A stretch of DNA of 64,000 bases, taken from positions 1,116,001 through 1,180,000 of the forward strand of contig NC_050722.1 in NCBI RefSeq assembly GCF_013402915.1, written 5' to 3'. This document shows, piece by piece, positions 30,301-40,760 of this stretch. Position 1 is the first letter of the stretch, and each line of letters opens with the position of its first letter. The stretch comes from Zygotorulaspora mrakii (lineage: Eukaryota > Ascomycota > Saccharomycetes > Saccharomycetales > Saccharomycetaceae). The translations under genes were made by a program, and so were the position numbers. Below the pieces are notes generated by a model, which made no database searches, had not been told where the DNA came from, and was given only the letters and a program-made list of their open reading frames with translations.

Positions 30301-31330
30301 CAATTTGCTTCCTTTGATGTTCATTCAGCGACAGTCCCAACAAAGTGTGCCTGACGACTCTCATGCCGAGGGTATCAACTGCCTTCAATTTTTCGGCATC
30401 TTTTTCCAGTGAGTCACTAACAGCATCCAAGCTGACCTGTGTAATACTCTCGGGGGTCGTTGATAAGTTGTTCCGTGAAGCGTTATCAAGATTCTCGTGA
30501 GCTATGTCATGAGCTACTGAGTCTTCATTGGAAATATGACTTGAGGAAGCATCTTTGTGGTGTTGCTCATCAATCTCTACGTCATTTTTCGAATTAGTCG
30601 TGATAGGCTGTTTTTCCACTATTATTTTAACCGTTTCAGGCATATCACTTACTCTAATCAGATTTAACCTCCAATAAAGGATCTTAAAATCAGAAAAAGT
30701 GAGAACATCCAAATTAGACATAATCTTTTTGACACCATTCATGTTCATTTTCAAATACGTTCTCAAGCTTTTTATTGTCGATGGATTTTCACTGTCAAAT
30801 TTTAATGCATTATGAATCATTATTGCTAGAGTTTTATCATTATACTCAATGTCAGGAAATTTTTTTTCCAGATGTTCGGCTAAAATCGAATCTAGCTCTT
30901 CAATTGCTTTTATCGATCCTTTTTCCACTAGACTCGATAAATACATGTTATAATCATCAATGAAATAGGGTCGGTGCGAACGAATCATATACAGTGACTG
31001 TAGAATGGAAAAAGCCCTGTTAAGATATTTTGAGCATAAACATGCCTCTAGCAAAGACCACAGTTGCATGACGTCTCTGGATTGTGTAGTTGCTCGGAGC
31101 GTTGAAGCGTGCGACATATCGAACGGATCAAAACTTGGTGACGTAGTTACTTGTGATGACTCTAAGAATCCTAGATTATGATGAGCACCAACTGCGATGG
31201 AGTCTGTCGGTAAAGGGCGGGACCTCAAAACCTCCGCAGCAGGTTTATGCAATTTCGAACCTTTAGAGCTGATCGATCGTGTTTGAATAAGTGTAGAGCT
31301 CCATATATGTCGTGTCAGCGGTCTCAGCAT
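27338..31330 (-). CDS. RPO41: Mitochondrial RNA polymerase
   Basis: A 1,330-residue single-subunit T7-type RNA polymerase that transcribes mitochondrial DNA with Mtf1. The first in-frame ATG is at 31330; an upstream GTG at 31336 is not used. The N-terminus ([22 protein letters not shown]) is a typical mitochondrial presequence. Catalytic landmarks are DFRGRAYP near residue 807, [13 protein letters not shown] near 925, [14 protein letters not shown] near 985 and HDSYWTH near 1170. S. cerevisiae Rpo41 (YFL036W) is 1,351 aa. The acidic linker near residues 240-310 is variable. The gene lies between MOB2 and TUB2, as in S. cerevisiae. Confidence 0.98.
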   Translation of the reverse strand: MLRPLTRHIWSSTLIQTRSISSKGSKLHKPAAEVLRSRPLPTDSIAVGAHHNLGFLESSQVTTSPSFDPFDMSHASTLRATTQSRDVMQLWSLLEACLCSKYLNRAFSILQSLYMIRSHRPYFIDDYNMYLSSLVEKGSIKAIEELDSILAEHLEKKFPDIEYNDKTLAIMIHNALKFDSENPSTIKSLRTYLKMNMNGVKKIMSNLDVLTFSDFKILYWRLNLIRVSDMPETVKIIVEKQPITTNSKNDVEIDEQHHKDASSSHISNEDSVAHDIAHENLDNASRNNLSTTPESITQVSLDAVSDSLEKDAEKLKAVDTLGMRVVRHTLLGLSLNEHQRKQIAKFHFDAEKNLLNVDQNKSIDFFEIFRSLKSDTERTAFESSLDEFNQDRQRALENRATDAARERWKHDFEEARARGDLSIEKKLNVKLWKWYNSMLPLVKEEVKQCNEAMSGTMPKSKDLSTQEFKQHKARLEYGPYLSLVDPGKMCVITILELLKLNSTGGVIEGMRTARAVIAVGKAIEMEFRSEQLLKSESQVFKDVNRKSHQFKKYVQRAKSSFRSIKIEESKIVWPQSARAKIGSIMISMLIHVGKVNIEGTDPFTKEKVYGEAPAFSHGYQYHNGSKLGVLKIHRSLIHQLNGERLVASVQPQLLPMLVKPRQWKNWKSGGYFYTQSTLVRSKDSPEQIAYLKAVSDAKAIDVVYDGLNVLGETAWTINRNIFNVMSEVWNKGELFLEIPGIQEELNLLPPPPRDADPSIHREWKLKNKELANKFSSNRSVRCDSNYKLEIARAYLGEKFYFPHNLDFRGRAYPLSPHFNHLGNDMSRGLLIFWKGKRLGPQGLKWLKVHLSNLFGFDKASLTERIAFTDRHMKDIKECAISPLGPNRWWMQAEKPWQTLATCMELTEAYKLENPEDFISHQPVHQDGTCNGLQHYAALGGDIEGAAQVNLVPNDVPQDVYSHVAKLVASRLEVAAKKGDEYAKILQDKITRKVVKQTVMTNVYGVTYVGATFQIDKQLSHIFEDRKYSLELSKYLTKHVFAAVRELFQGAHLIQDWLGECAKRVSKSIRLDVDEKSFKNGNKPDFMSSVIWTTPLGLPIVQPYRELSKKQVTTNLQTVFISDPFSVNPINARRQKAGFPPNFIHSLDASHMLLSATECGKHGLDFASVHDSYWTHGCDVDQMNICLREQFIKLHEVDLIERLKNEFDERYKNYVQIARIDKHSELAKKILIVRNKLSESLGRPATLADEIYMEKERVRLMRSTHYDEVERGRQMVSTVSLVEEQEGHEELESKRADMSTMVILVPLKLPSIPPKGEFDVRELRNSKYFFS

Positions 31331-31735
31331 TTTCACAGCTTTTCAAACACAATCCTCTTATAAGACGGAAGTTCTGTATCTAGCAAAGGGCCACAGTTTG
31401 AGATCTTAATACTTTGTTCACCACACCTATAAAGTACCAATATTTTAATTATTTTTCACTATCCTCATCTCAATACGAATGCAAATGAAAAAAAAAAAAA
31501 TAATTACAAAAAACGTAATAAGCGATGGTGGTTTGGTGTGGAAAGGTCGTATTTTCCCTTCAATAAGACAGCTGGTAAACGAAAATTTTGGTATTATAAA
31601 CTTGTACTTCATCTAAGCTTATATTAAAAATTACAAAAATAGGTATCAATAGAATGAAATGAGTTTTCAAATGTGACGAAATAGCGACAATGGAAATTCA
31701 TGGTTTTTTATGAAGTAAAAAATTTAAGATTTCTC
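31331..31735 (-). promoter_or_regulatory. RPO41 upstream region and TUB2 3' end
   Basis: A 405-bp spacer between two leftward genes. An A run near 31491 and general AT-richness are the only features. No factor site is recognised. Confidence 0.45.
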
Positions 31736-33186
31736 TTATTCAAAATTTTCTGCAATTGGTTGATCTTCAGTTACATAATCCACATTATCATCATCTTCAA
31801 CTGTTGCTTCTTGATATTGTTGATATTCACTTACCAAATCATTCATATTAGATTCGGCTTCTGAAAATTCCATTTCATCCATACCTTCACTTGTATACCA
31901 ATGTAAAAATGCCTTTCTTTTGAACATTGCACTGAATTGATCACTAACTCTTTTGAATAGTTCTTGAATGGAAGTAGAGTTACCAATAAAAGTGGCAGAC
32001 ATATCTAAACCTTTTGGAGCTACCGAGCAAACAGCTGTTTGAACATTATTTGGAATCCACTCAACAAAGTATGATGAATTTCTTGTTTGAACTTTATGCA
32101 TTTCATCTTCAACTTCTTTGACGGAGACCTTACCACGAAAGAATGCTGCAACTGTTAAATATCTTCCGTTTCTTGGATCTGACGCAGCCATCATATTTTT
32201 AGCATCAAACATTTGCTGAGTCAACTCCGGAACAGTCAAAGATCTAAACGATTGTGAGCGAAGTGCTGTTAATGGAGCATAACCAACCATGAAAAAATGT
32301 AATCTTGGGAATGGAACTAAATTCACCGCCAATTTTCTTAAATCGGAATTTAATTGACCTGGGTAACGTAACGATGTTGTTACCCCCGACATGACACTTG
32401 AGACTAGATTGTTTAAATCGCCGTAGGAAGGTTGGTTTAGTTTCAAAGTTCTTTGACATATATCATAAAGTGCTTCATTATCGATACAAAATGTTTCATC
32501 TGAGTGCTCGACCAATTGATGTACAGAAAGAGTAGCATTATATGGTTCCACAACAGTGTCTGAAGTTTTTGGAGATGGCACAACAGAAAAAGTAGCCATC
32601 ATTCTATCAGGGAATTCTTCACGAATTTTGGAGATCAAAAGAGTACCCATACCTGAACCAGTTCCACCACCTAAAGAATGTGTGATTTGGAACCCTTGTA
32701 AGGAATCACAGCCCTCGGCTTCACGTCTAATAACGTCCATGACAGAATCGACCAATTCGGCACCTTCTGTGTAATGACCCTTTGCCCAAACATTACCTGC
32801 GGAGCTCTGTCCAAAAATATAGTTGTCAGGTCTAAACAAATTTCCTATTGACGAATTGCGTACAGCGTCAATTGTACCCGGCTCCAAATCAACATTTACA
32901 GACCTAGGTACCCATTTTCCTGAGGAAGCTTCGTTGAAGTATACTCCTAAACGTGCCTTTTGTATGTCATCAGTACCATGGTAGTTACCGTTATAATCAA
33001 GACCATGTTCCCCACAAATAGTCTCCCAAAAGGCAGCACCAATCTGATTACCACATTGACCAGCTGAAATATGGATCTAAATTCAAATCACCAAGGTTAG
33101 TATATTTGCTCTCCAAATCCTATCCAAATGCTATCCAAATGCTATGGATCAAAACACAAAACGCGTCAACATACAATCTCTCTCAT
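31736..33186 (-). CDS. TUB2: Beta-tubulin (intron-containing)
   Basis: Exon 1 is 33186-33175 (codons M R E I) and exon 2 is 33076-31736, giving 450 residues. The joined N-terminus [17 protein letters not shown] is the universal beta-tubulin start. MREI is the known autoregulation tetrapeptide of animal beta-tubulin. The GTP-binding loop GGGTGSGMG begins at residue 140, and the tail is acidic. S. cerevisiae Tub2 (YFL037W) is 457 aa and has no intron. Without splicing the frame lacks about 70 N-terminal residues, so the intron is required. It forms microtubules with alpha-tubulin for spindle function and nuclear migration. It lies between RPO41 and YPT1, as in S. cerevisiae apart from PER33. 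Confidence 0.98.
33077..33174 (-). other. TUB2 spliceosomal intron after codon 4, 98 nt
   Basis: Read leftward: donor GTATGT at 33174-33169, branch point TACTAAC at 33102-33096 and acceptor TTTAG ending at 33077. It falls in phase 0 after the fourth codon. Beta-tubulin genes of filamentous fungi and Candida albicans carry an intron at or near this position, while S. cerevisiae TUB2 has none. Confidence 0.95.
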
Positions 33187-33761
33187 TTCACTCACGGCGT
33201 ACAAAAAACAAGTAGTTTCTATTAGCTGCTCTTTTCCACGTCTTATAACTTCAAGAGACCTCTTTTCACTGCGCACCTAAACTGCTACGTTAGGCCTACT
33301 GTTTCAAATAATCTAAAATTATATTAAAAGTTCTTTGTTTATCAAATGCTTCAATTAGTTCTGTGTTGTTTTGTTTTTGTGTTACCCTTTTGAGATACAC
33401 TGTCACCGAGTACGAATTAGGCCGCTGATCACTATGCGAAAAAACATCGCCATCTAGAGATCTTAGAGTGGCAATATCGATAGCGTCAGTGGTCTCAGTG
33501 CTGATTGTAAGGTCAATAACGCGGCTGCTACAGGCGTTCAGACTGTAATCACCTGGTATAAGCGATTTGGTGAGATATTTGTCATACTGATACCCGCTGC
33601 CCTTTATTTCAAGAATCAGTTTCTTTCCGAAACACTGAGTTACTTTCTATTTCAAAAATTCTATCAAGTTCTTTAGTCTGCGTGATAAGCAGTTCATTTA
33701 AACCCATATTTTATTTCCAGTGGAGCAAATAGAAAAATACAAAGTATTTGAAAAAAGTATT
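33187..33761. promoter_or_regulatory. Divergent TUB2-PER33 promoter region
   Basis: A 575-bp spacer between outward-reading genes. A GTG-initiated extension of PER33 at 33720 is in frame but not a plausible start. No specific factor site is recognised. Confidence 0.4.
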
Positions 33762-34625
33762 ATGGGAAGAGCAGCGGAGTCTAGAAGAGGCGGGCCTGGT
33801 AGTAGAATGGATGGTGGTTCAAACGTAGATGAGCGTCGGCCAACAGCACCACTAATGACTATATTGAGATCGAGAATAAGGCAGCCGCAGTTCTACTGGT
33901 TTCTGGGTCACTTCATGGCATGCTACCATTTCGTAAGGTTTTACCTTTCACTGTTTTCCGTGGTAGGGCAAAAATATCACTATACAAGGGTGTTGTTCTA
34001 TATTTCAGTGACGTATGCTATTGTGCTGTATCAGTTCTACAAGAGTGGGCAATTAGAAATGGGGAAGCTTGTGCGGCAATTGCAAAAATTAGATAACTTG
34101 CAGTATTTTTGCGTATCAACGCTACTTTACATGTGTTCATTGAACAATGCAATGGTTAACGGCGCTCTGAATTCGCCAATAATCTTTTCGTTTTTCCACA
34201 CTTTGAACTATTTTAAGGAGAACCTGTTGCCATTTCTGCCCGTCAAGCCCATCCTACGCATGGCAATTAAGACTAACATTGGTAATTTCATCGGCTCGTA
34301 TAACGGGTACTGTTTACGAACAGCGCAGGTTTTTGAGATCATCTGCGGTGCGCGCTCTGGTTTGATCGACTTGCCGCTCACGTTGGTTAAGTTGATTCTA
34401 TTCGGTTTCCACACTGAGCGTCTATTCACCCTCTGTGCACTGCTAACTTATGTTTGGTTTTTCAAGTTGCGCTACAATCAGTGTGAATCGATCAGAGTTA
34501 TGTTACAACAGTTTGTGCATCTTGCTGATACAACCGTCCATTCCAAATTCCCTCCATCGATCGGTGAAAAGTGGCAGATGCTCAAGAATGTCGTTATAAT
34601 CTTGTTTTCCAAGATACCTGCATAA
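33762..34625 (+). CDS. PER33: Per33/Pom33-family ER and nuclear-pore membrane protein
   Basis: A 287-residue multi-pass membrane protein of the Pom33/TMEM33 family. In S. cerevisiae PER33 (YLR064W, 273 aa) and its paralogue POM33 help distribute nuclear pores and shape the ER. A basic, Gly/Arg-rich N-terminus of about 40 residues is followed by hydrophobic segments near 50-75, 80-100, 120-140 and 220-240. A conserved amphipathic C-terminal region ends with GEKWQMLKNVVIILFSKIPA. The ATG at 33762 is the first in frame. BMT6 upstream and SND2 downstream keep the YLR063-065 order, with chromosome VI track genes interleaved. Confidence 0.92.
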   Translation: MGRAAESRRGGPGSRMDGGSNVDERRPTAPLMTILRSRIRQPQFYWFLGHFMACYHFVRFYLSLFSVVGQKYHYTRVLFYISVTYAIVLYQFYKSGQLEMGKLVRQLQKLDNLQYFCVSTLLYMCSLNNAMVNGALNSPIIFSFFHTLNYFKENLLPFLPVKPILRMAIKTNIGNFIGSYNGYCLRTAQVFEIICGARSGLIDLPLTLVKLILFGFHTERLFTLCALLTYVWFFKLRYNQCESIRVMLQQFVHLADTTVHSKFPPSIGEKWQMLKNVVIILFSKIPA

Positions 34626-35412
34626 ATCATGTCCAATGCCACCTATTCCCCGCATGCCTAGAGCTCGCAGGAACTTCACAACGCAAAAGTTGCCATTTGC
34701 CAAGGTACTGCTTGCAAACAATGCGAGTTAGAAGAAATAGATAGACATAGAGCTTTGGTCATATGTAGCACTCATTTTATAGCACTCCTTTTCATGGAAA
34801 AAAAATTGGGTATGTGCTCATACTACACTTGAATAGCGTGGTAAGAACGACTGCATTTGCGACTGATTAAGATGGCCCGTTCACCACGGAACAGTTATAT
34901 ACGTGCAAGGTCTAATTGGTGGATTGGAAACATCCAAGCTTTAGACAAAAAATGGAAAACAATACGTTTCAATTAAAGAACAAGTCGTGCATGGACCTGC
35001 ACAGACGAAGTCGAGCTCCAAAGCTATCAGCCGTAGAATCAAAATGCATAAAGGATTAAGCGACTTCCAGCACAGATTGGGCAGAGCATTTTTTATTATT
35101 TAATTTGATCAAGCGTAACTGTTGTTCAGCTACCATGCTTCAGCCAATCCTGGTCAGAGTTTCCAATTATTTTAGCAGATAATCACTGAATAATATGTCT
35201 AGTTGGTGTTTTTCCCTCATTGAGTTATCATGATCATTTAATACGCCCTGTCATTGAAAACGATTCATCAGGTTCATTCCAGCCCATCGAAATCTTGATA
35301 GGTGGACATCAAAAGGAGCAAACCACATAAGTTGAGGGTAGAGACGTAGGAGGAAAGGGATCGTAACGTACATTCAACACACGGAGTTTGTCTATATTGC
35401 AAAGTATCTACC
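34626..35412 (+). promoter_or_regulatory. PER33-YPT1 intergenic region
   Basis: This 787-bp spacer precedes YPT1, and both flanking genes read rightward. It is long for this window. I see AT-rich tracts near 34795 and 35090-35105 but no recognisable gene, tRNA or factor site. A leftward frame at 34503-34721 is antisense to the PER33 end and is not supported. Confidence 0.4.
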
Positions 35413-36042
35413 ATGAATAGTGAATACGATTATTTGTTCAAGTTATTGTTGATCGGAAATTCCGGTGTTGGTAAATCGTGTTTGTTGTTGAGATTTTCAG
35501 ATGATACGTATACAAACGATTATATATCGACCATTGGAGTAGATTTCAAGATCAAGACTGTTGAGTTAGATGGTAAAACCGTTAAACTACAAATCTGGGA
35601 TACTGCGGGTCAGGAAAGGTTCCGTACTATAACATCGTCGTACTATCGTGGATCTCATGGTATTATTATTGTTTACGACGTTACCGATCAGGAAAGTTTT
35701 AATGGCGTCAAGATGTGGCTACAAGAGATTGACCGTTACGCCACTTCAACAGTTTTGAAACTGCTGGTGGGAAATAAATGTGATCTGAAAGAAAAACGTG
35801 TTGTCGAATATGACGTTGCTAAGGAGTTTGCTGACGCTAACAAGATGCCGTTTTTGGAGACCAGTGCCTTGGACTCAACTAATGTTGAAGAAGCTTTCTT
35901 GACCATGGCAAGACAAATCAAGGATAGCATGGCACAGCAACAAAGACACGATGGGAACTCAGGTAATCAAAAAGATGATAGTGGAAACGTTAACTTGAAA
36001 GGTCAAAGTTTGACAGGTTCAAATGCTGGTGGATGTTGTTAG
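35413..36042 (+). CDS. YPT1: Rab1-family GTPase Ypt1
   Basis: A 209-residue small GTPase that directs ER-to-Golgi tethering, early Golgi traffic and autophagy. GTPase motifs are in order: GNSGVGKS at 15-22, the effector region [26 protein letters not shown] and ETSAL. It ends NAGGCC, the double-cysteine geranylgeranylation signal. S. cerevisiae Ypt1 (YFL038C) is 206 aa. ACT1 is the next chromosome VI gene downstream, in the same direction, with SND2 from the other track between them. The ATG at 35413 is unambiguous. Confidence 0.99.
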   Translation: MNSEYDYLFKLLLIGNSGVGKSCLLLRFSDDTYTNDYISTIGVDFKIKTVELDGKTVKLQIWDTAGQERFRTITSSYYRGSHGIIIVYDVTDQESFNGVKMWLQEIDRYATSTVLKLLVGNKCDLKEKRVVEYDVAKEFADANKMPFLETSALDSTNVEEAFLTMARQIKDSMAQQQRHDGNSGNQKDDSGNVNLKGQSLTGSNAGGCC

Positions 36043-36283
36043 TTCCAAAACAGTATATATCACAATACAAATAGAGAGAGGATAACAGAGTTGTGTTGCG
36101 TTTTCTTTCCACAGCAGATGGGGAATGGAATCTAAAAAAATAGAACTAAATAGATGTAACTCGTTTGCTTTATATCACTATGCCATGTATGTACCTATGT
36201 ATGTGCATGTACCCCCTCACTCCACTTTATTTACGAAAGCCATTTTTACGGGGTGCAGTGTTGCACATTTCGCGACTCGCGGA

Positions 36284-36823
36284 TCATCTATACCTGACCT
36301 TATTCTTGTCGCCTCTTTTCTCTCTCTTGGCCTGTCTCTTTGATTTATCCTCATTCACAGCTGCGGCGCCGCCCTTAGGGATACCACTGCCATTACCACC
36401 GTTGCCCATAAACTGGTCCTTCAAATGGTACAGCTTGTAAGCAGCATACGCTGGAACGACCAGTAAAATGTACCACAGTTTCCTGGTGTTGAACAGTATC
36501 TGTCCAGCATCACCAAAAAGTGACAAATAAATAACATCAAACATGTATTCCGTAAGACCACCGGCTTGCGACAGATCCATGCCTTCTTTGACAATCTTAC
36601 CCTTGGCATCGTACAGCGGCCTCCCGGACTTGTCGAGAACATAGCAGCACCCAATCAAGGGGACATGCAGTAAAGCGAATTTGATCAGTTGTCCCAGCTT
36701 GATTCCGCTAGAAGCCCACGACCGAAGCAGCGCCAAGATCACAATTGGTACTGTTACTCTATAAAGGCTTTGCAAAGCAGCCGAATTGGACAGCGCCTGT
36801 TTCTTACCAGCCTGACCAGCCAT
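36284..36823 (-). CDS. SND2: Snd2/TMEM208-family ER targeting protein
   Basis: A 179-residue ER membrane protein; S. cerevisiae Snd2 (YLR065C, formerly ENV10) has 181. Snd2 works with Snd1 and Snd3 in the SRP-independent route that brings proteins with central or C-terminal membrane segments to the ER. From M1 (MAGQAGKKQALSNS) there are hydrophobic segments near residues 24-40, 45-62 and 95-130, and a basic tail ending KNKVRYR. The open frame extends to 36997, but the upstream part is Cys/Arg-rich and unlike the family, so the ATG at 36823 is chosen. It is divergent from ACT1. Confidence 0.93.
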   Translation of the reverse strand: MAGQAGKKQALSNSAALQSLYRVTVPIVILALLRSWASSGIKLGQLIKFALLHVPLIGCCYVLDKSGRPLYDAKGKIVKEGMDLSQAGGLTEYMFDVIYLSLFGDAGQILFNTRKLWYILLVVPAYAAYKLYHLKDQFMGNGGNGSGIPKGGAAAVNEDKSKRQAKREKRGDKNKVRYR

Positions 36824-37334
36824 CGTCACAACACGTACAATCCACCGTTCTCCTGCTGTTCTACATCTCCTGCAAGCCATCTTTCTAGATCCACCTTTTC
36901 GCTTTTCACTTTCAACAGTTCCTATGCCCGAATGCCGAACAGAAACTGGCTGTCCGGATTGCAACTTTTGCAAAACTAGCTGTCCGGCGCTTTGCACTCA
37001 CCCGGACACTGTCCGGATGGAGTGTCCGATGATGTAGTGTGGTGTCGGGGTGTATTCCACGGTGAGAGCGCGTTTATGGCTAATCACAGTAAAAACAACG
37101 CCCGAGGCGAAGGAAAAAAATGTTCTCCTTTTTTCGATTACAGACGGTACCTCTTGATACGGTTTAGTAACAATTTACTGAACCTCTCGCCTTAACTTTT
37201 GTTTATTTAATAGACGAAAGAAACACCTTTCAACTTCGCTGTTTAATAGTAAGGCCTGCAGGAGACCACCGATATTGTACTTTGCTTTACAATAGTCTAC
37301 GACAAAACAATTTAGTATATTGCTGATATAAACA
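36824..37334. promoter_or_regulatory. Divergent SND2-ACT1 promoter region with TGTCCGG cluster
   Basis: A 511-bp region with promoters for SND2 (leftward) and ACT1 (rightward). TGTCCGG-type cores cluster at 36951-36958, 36981-36987, 37002-37008 (reverse), 37010-37017 and 37023-37029 (TGTCCGA), five in about 80 bp. The pair at 37002-37017 is an inverted repeat. The same core recurs before ERG3 and RPL22. The binding factor is unknown to me. Confidence 0.5.
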
Positions 37335-39012
37335 ATGGATTCTGGTATGTGCACATTGAATGATTTCTAGTCCACTACAATTGGCAAACGGGAGGGATTG
37401 AGTGACTGCGGGAGAGTGGAGATATATGCGGTGAGCGGATCGAAAGGGCAAGATCGAGGATGAGGCTGTGAATATCACATTCAAGGAGATCTGATTGCCT
37501 CTTTTTCGAGACGGCGTTGAGCAACAAGAGCGTTTTGCATTGTCAAGATCGGCTCGCGGAGGGACGCGACGCAGGGATATGGTTCAATGCAACTCGTGAG
37601 TCTTCGAGGACCTGTCTGCTGTTTGGGCCGTGAGCAATTGCTCGTTGCCGTGTCATTTTTCTATTTGCCCCTATTCCTCTACGTGTTTTGGCCCGTAGTT
37701 TCCCAGACATGTTGATCTATCTGAGATTGCCATCACAGCTTACGAGATTACGTTGAGAGTGATGTGCACAGGGTAGTAACCTCCAAATGCTTTTACTCTC
37801 TTCCAAATTGAGTGGAACAGACTACCTACTGGTCAATATAAGGATCAAAATACTAACTATATAGGATCGCTGGTCCTTCACATTTTTTGAACAGAAGTTG
37901 CAGCTTTAGTTATTGACAATGGTTCCGGTATGTGTAAAGCCGGTTTCGCCGGCGACGACGCACCACGTGCCGTTTTCCCATCCATCGTTGGTAGACCAAG
38001 ACATCAAGGTATCATGGTTGGTATGGGTCAAAAGGACTCTTACGTTGGTGATGAAGCTCAATCCAAGAGAGGTATTTTGACTTTGCGTTATCCAATTGAA
38101 CACGGTATCGTCACAAACTGGGACGATATGGAAAAGATCTGGCACCATACTTTTTACAATGAATTGAGAGTTGCCCCTGAAGAACATCCTGTTCTTTTGA
38201 CCGAAGCCCCAATGAATCCAAAGTCGAACAGAGAAAAGATGACTCAAATTATGTTTGAGACCTTTAACGTCCCAGCCTTCTACGTTTCTATCCAAGCTGT
38301 TCTATCATTATACTCTTCTGGTAGAACTACAGGTATTGTTTTAGATTCGGGTGATGGTGTTACTCACGTTGTTCCAATCTACGCTGGTTTCTCGTTGCCA
38401 CATGCTATATTGAGAATTGATCTAGCTGGTAGAGATTTGACTGATTACTTGATGAAGATCTTGAGTGAGCGTGGTTACTCATTCTCTACTACCGCTGAAA
38501 GAGAAATTGTTCGTGACATCAAAGAGAAATTATGTTACGTTGCTTTGGATTTCGAACAGGAAATGCAAACTGCTGCCCAATCATCATCAATTGAAAAATC
38601 TTACGAATTACCAGATGGTCAAGTTATCACTATCGGTAATGAAAGATTTAGAGCACCAGAAGCGCTATTCCACCCATCTGTCTTGGGTCTGGAATCCGCT
38701 GGTATTGATCAAACAACTTATAACTCTATCATGAAGTGTGATGTCGATGTTCGTAAAGAATTGTACGGTAACATCGTGATGTCCGGTGGTACCACTATGT
38801 TTCCAGGTATTGCTGAAAGAATGCAAAAGGAAATTACCGCCTTGGCTCCATCTTCTATGAAGGTGAAGATCATTGCTCCACCAGAAAGAAAATACTCTGT
38901 CTGGATTGGTGGTTCTATCTTGGCTTCTTTGACTACTTTCCAACAAATGTGGATTTCAAAACAAGAATACGACGAAAGTGGACCATCCATTGTTCATCAC
39001 AAATGTTTCTAA
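37335..39012 (+). CDS. ACT1: Actin (intron-containing)
   Basis: Exon 1 is 37335-37344 (ATG GAT TCT G) and exon 2 is 37895-39012, giving the standard 375-residue actin with N-terminus [20 protein letters not shown]. The nucleotide-binding loops DNGSGMCK and LDSGDGVTH and the C-terminus HHKCF are as expected. The 10-nt first exon is identical in layout to S. cerevisiae ACT1 (YFL039C). Codon use is strongly biased toward the codons preferred in highly expressed yeast genes. It lies downstream of YPT1, as in S. cerevisiae. The frame from 37930 begins at codon 16 and is not the true start. Confidence 0.99.
37345..37894 (+). other. ACT1 spliceosomal intron, 550 nt
   Basis: Donor GTATGT at 37345, branch point TACTAAC at 37851-37857 and acceptor CAG ending at 37894. 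It splits codon 4 after its first base, as in S. cerevisiae, but is longer than the roughly 308-nt S. cerevisiae intron. Confidence 0.98.
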
Positions 39013-39332
39013 GGTACACAATGGAAATATTGAGAAATTTTTTTTATCTTTAACATAAAAATAAAATAAAATAAAAGATAGAGAAAAATCTTAAATAGGA
39101 TTAAGCTTTAAAATACTTTATTTAATACAATTCCATAAATTTGTATTTTCTTGAGTTAAAATTATCAGTTAGGTTTTTAATCCCCCTATGATTTAAGTTT
39201 AAGCAAAAAATGAAAAAAATGATAAAGATTAGTTGGCGATAAATATAATACATAAGATGAGAAGCTGAAGGATCCCAAATTTTGATAAAATCTTGATAGA
39301 GGAAGAATAAAATGCAAAAAAGATTTGTTGAA
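39013..39332. other. Convergent ACT1-adhesin 3' region
   Basis: A 320-bp, very AT-rich spacer between convergent ends. It presumably holds the ACT1 and adhesin polyadenylation signals. No gene is seen. Confidence 0.5.
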
Positions 39333-39969
39333 TCAGAAGAATGCTAATGGAATTGCAGCGAATAAGAAGAATAGCGAGCCAACCCTTTTAGTAGCCGCCG
39401 ACCCTTCATATTGAGAAGTAATTGGGTTCGATATTGAATGAGATGTAGTTAATGGATTAAAACCTGAACTCGTTGAGTGTACTTGTGATGCAAGTGTAGT
39501 GGTTTCGTAATTTAATCCGTTTTGACTTGATATTTGTAGAGATAGATGATCAAATGAAGTGTTGACGCCAGCTGTCTCGGCGCTAAAAGAACTATGCTCG
39601 GTGTTCGAGTACGTCTTAGTACCTGATTCTGTTGGCTTAGAAGTAGGATTTAATGTAGACGTAGTTGAAATTGTTGCAGAGGATGAGTCTCCTGTCGTCA
39701 CTGGAATTGAAGTCGTGTGAGAAACTTGATTAGATTGAGATGCTTCGACTAACAAACCACTTAATGAAACTAATGTTTGCGATGGATGTGCAGATTGCAT
39801 TGATGAGCCGCCCGAAGACGTCAAGTCTGGATGCTCCTGCGAGCGTCCAGCTGGAGAAGAAGTTGAACGAGCTCCATTTAGTGTATTGCACTGGGTTGAT
39901 ACAGATGAAGTCTTAGATGGTGAATTTCGAGTAGCCCGAGAAGTTTCCAATGAAGGCATCACCGAAGAG

Positions 39970-40760
39970 GGAATAGAAGAGGTCACTTGTGAAGCATCCG
40001 TTAGTGAGGTAGCCAAAGAATGTGACAGTGTAGTTGTTTCTGATTTTTCCAATGAGGTTGCTGTTGAAGAGGAGACAGATGAGGTCACTTGAGAAGCATC
40101 CATTAGTGAGGTAGTCAAAGAATGTGACAGTGTAGTTATTTCTGATGTTTCCAGTGATGACACACTTGAAAACGATGCAGTTGGACCTCTTTGTGATGTT
40201 TCTAATGAAGTTGCTGTTGAAGAGGAGACAGATGAGGTCCCTTGAGAAGCATCCGTTAGTGAGGTAGCCAAAGAATGTGACAGTGTAGTTGTTTCTGATT
40301 TTTCCAATGAGGTTGCTGTTGAAGAGGAGACAGATGAGGTCACTTGAGAAGCATCCATTAGTGAGGTAGTCAAAGAATGTGACAGTGTAGTTATTTCTGA
40401 TGTTTCCAGTGATGACACACTTGAAAACGATGCAGTTGGACCTCCTTGTGATGTTTCTAATGAAGTTGCTGTTGAAGAGGAGACAGATGAGGTCCCTTGA
40501 GAAGCATCCGTTAGTGAGGTAGCCAAAGAATGTGACAGTGTAGTTGTTTCTGATGTTTCCAATGAGGTTGCTGTTGAAGAGGAGACAGATGAGGTCACTT
40601 GAGAAGCATCCATTAGTGAGGTAGTCAAAGAATGTGACAGTGTAGTTATTTCTGATGTTTCCAGTGATGACACACTTGAAAACGATGCAGTTGGACCTCC
40701 TTGTGATGTTTCCAATGAAGTTGCTGTTGAAGAGGAGACAGATGAGGCTACTTGAGAAGC
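39970..40760 (-). repeat. 255-bp compound repeat, about 3 copies, in the adhesin C-terminal region
   Basis: An 85-codon compound unit made of two related halves of 34 and 51 codons, both containing SSVSSSTATSLE and TTLSHSL. About three copies are present. The last copies carry EKSETTT in place of ETSETTT. Ser/Thr content is very high, as in a stalk region near the cell wall. Confidence 0.85.

Noticed and set aside
33720..33761. N-terminal extension of PER33
   Set aside because: It begins with GTG, not ATG; the family N-terminus fits the ATG at 33762.
36824..36997. N-terminal extension of SND2 by 58 residues
   Set aside because: The extension is Cys/Arg-rich, unlike the family, and covers the TGTCCGG promoter cluster; the ATG at 36823 gives the family length.
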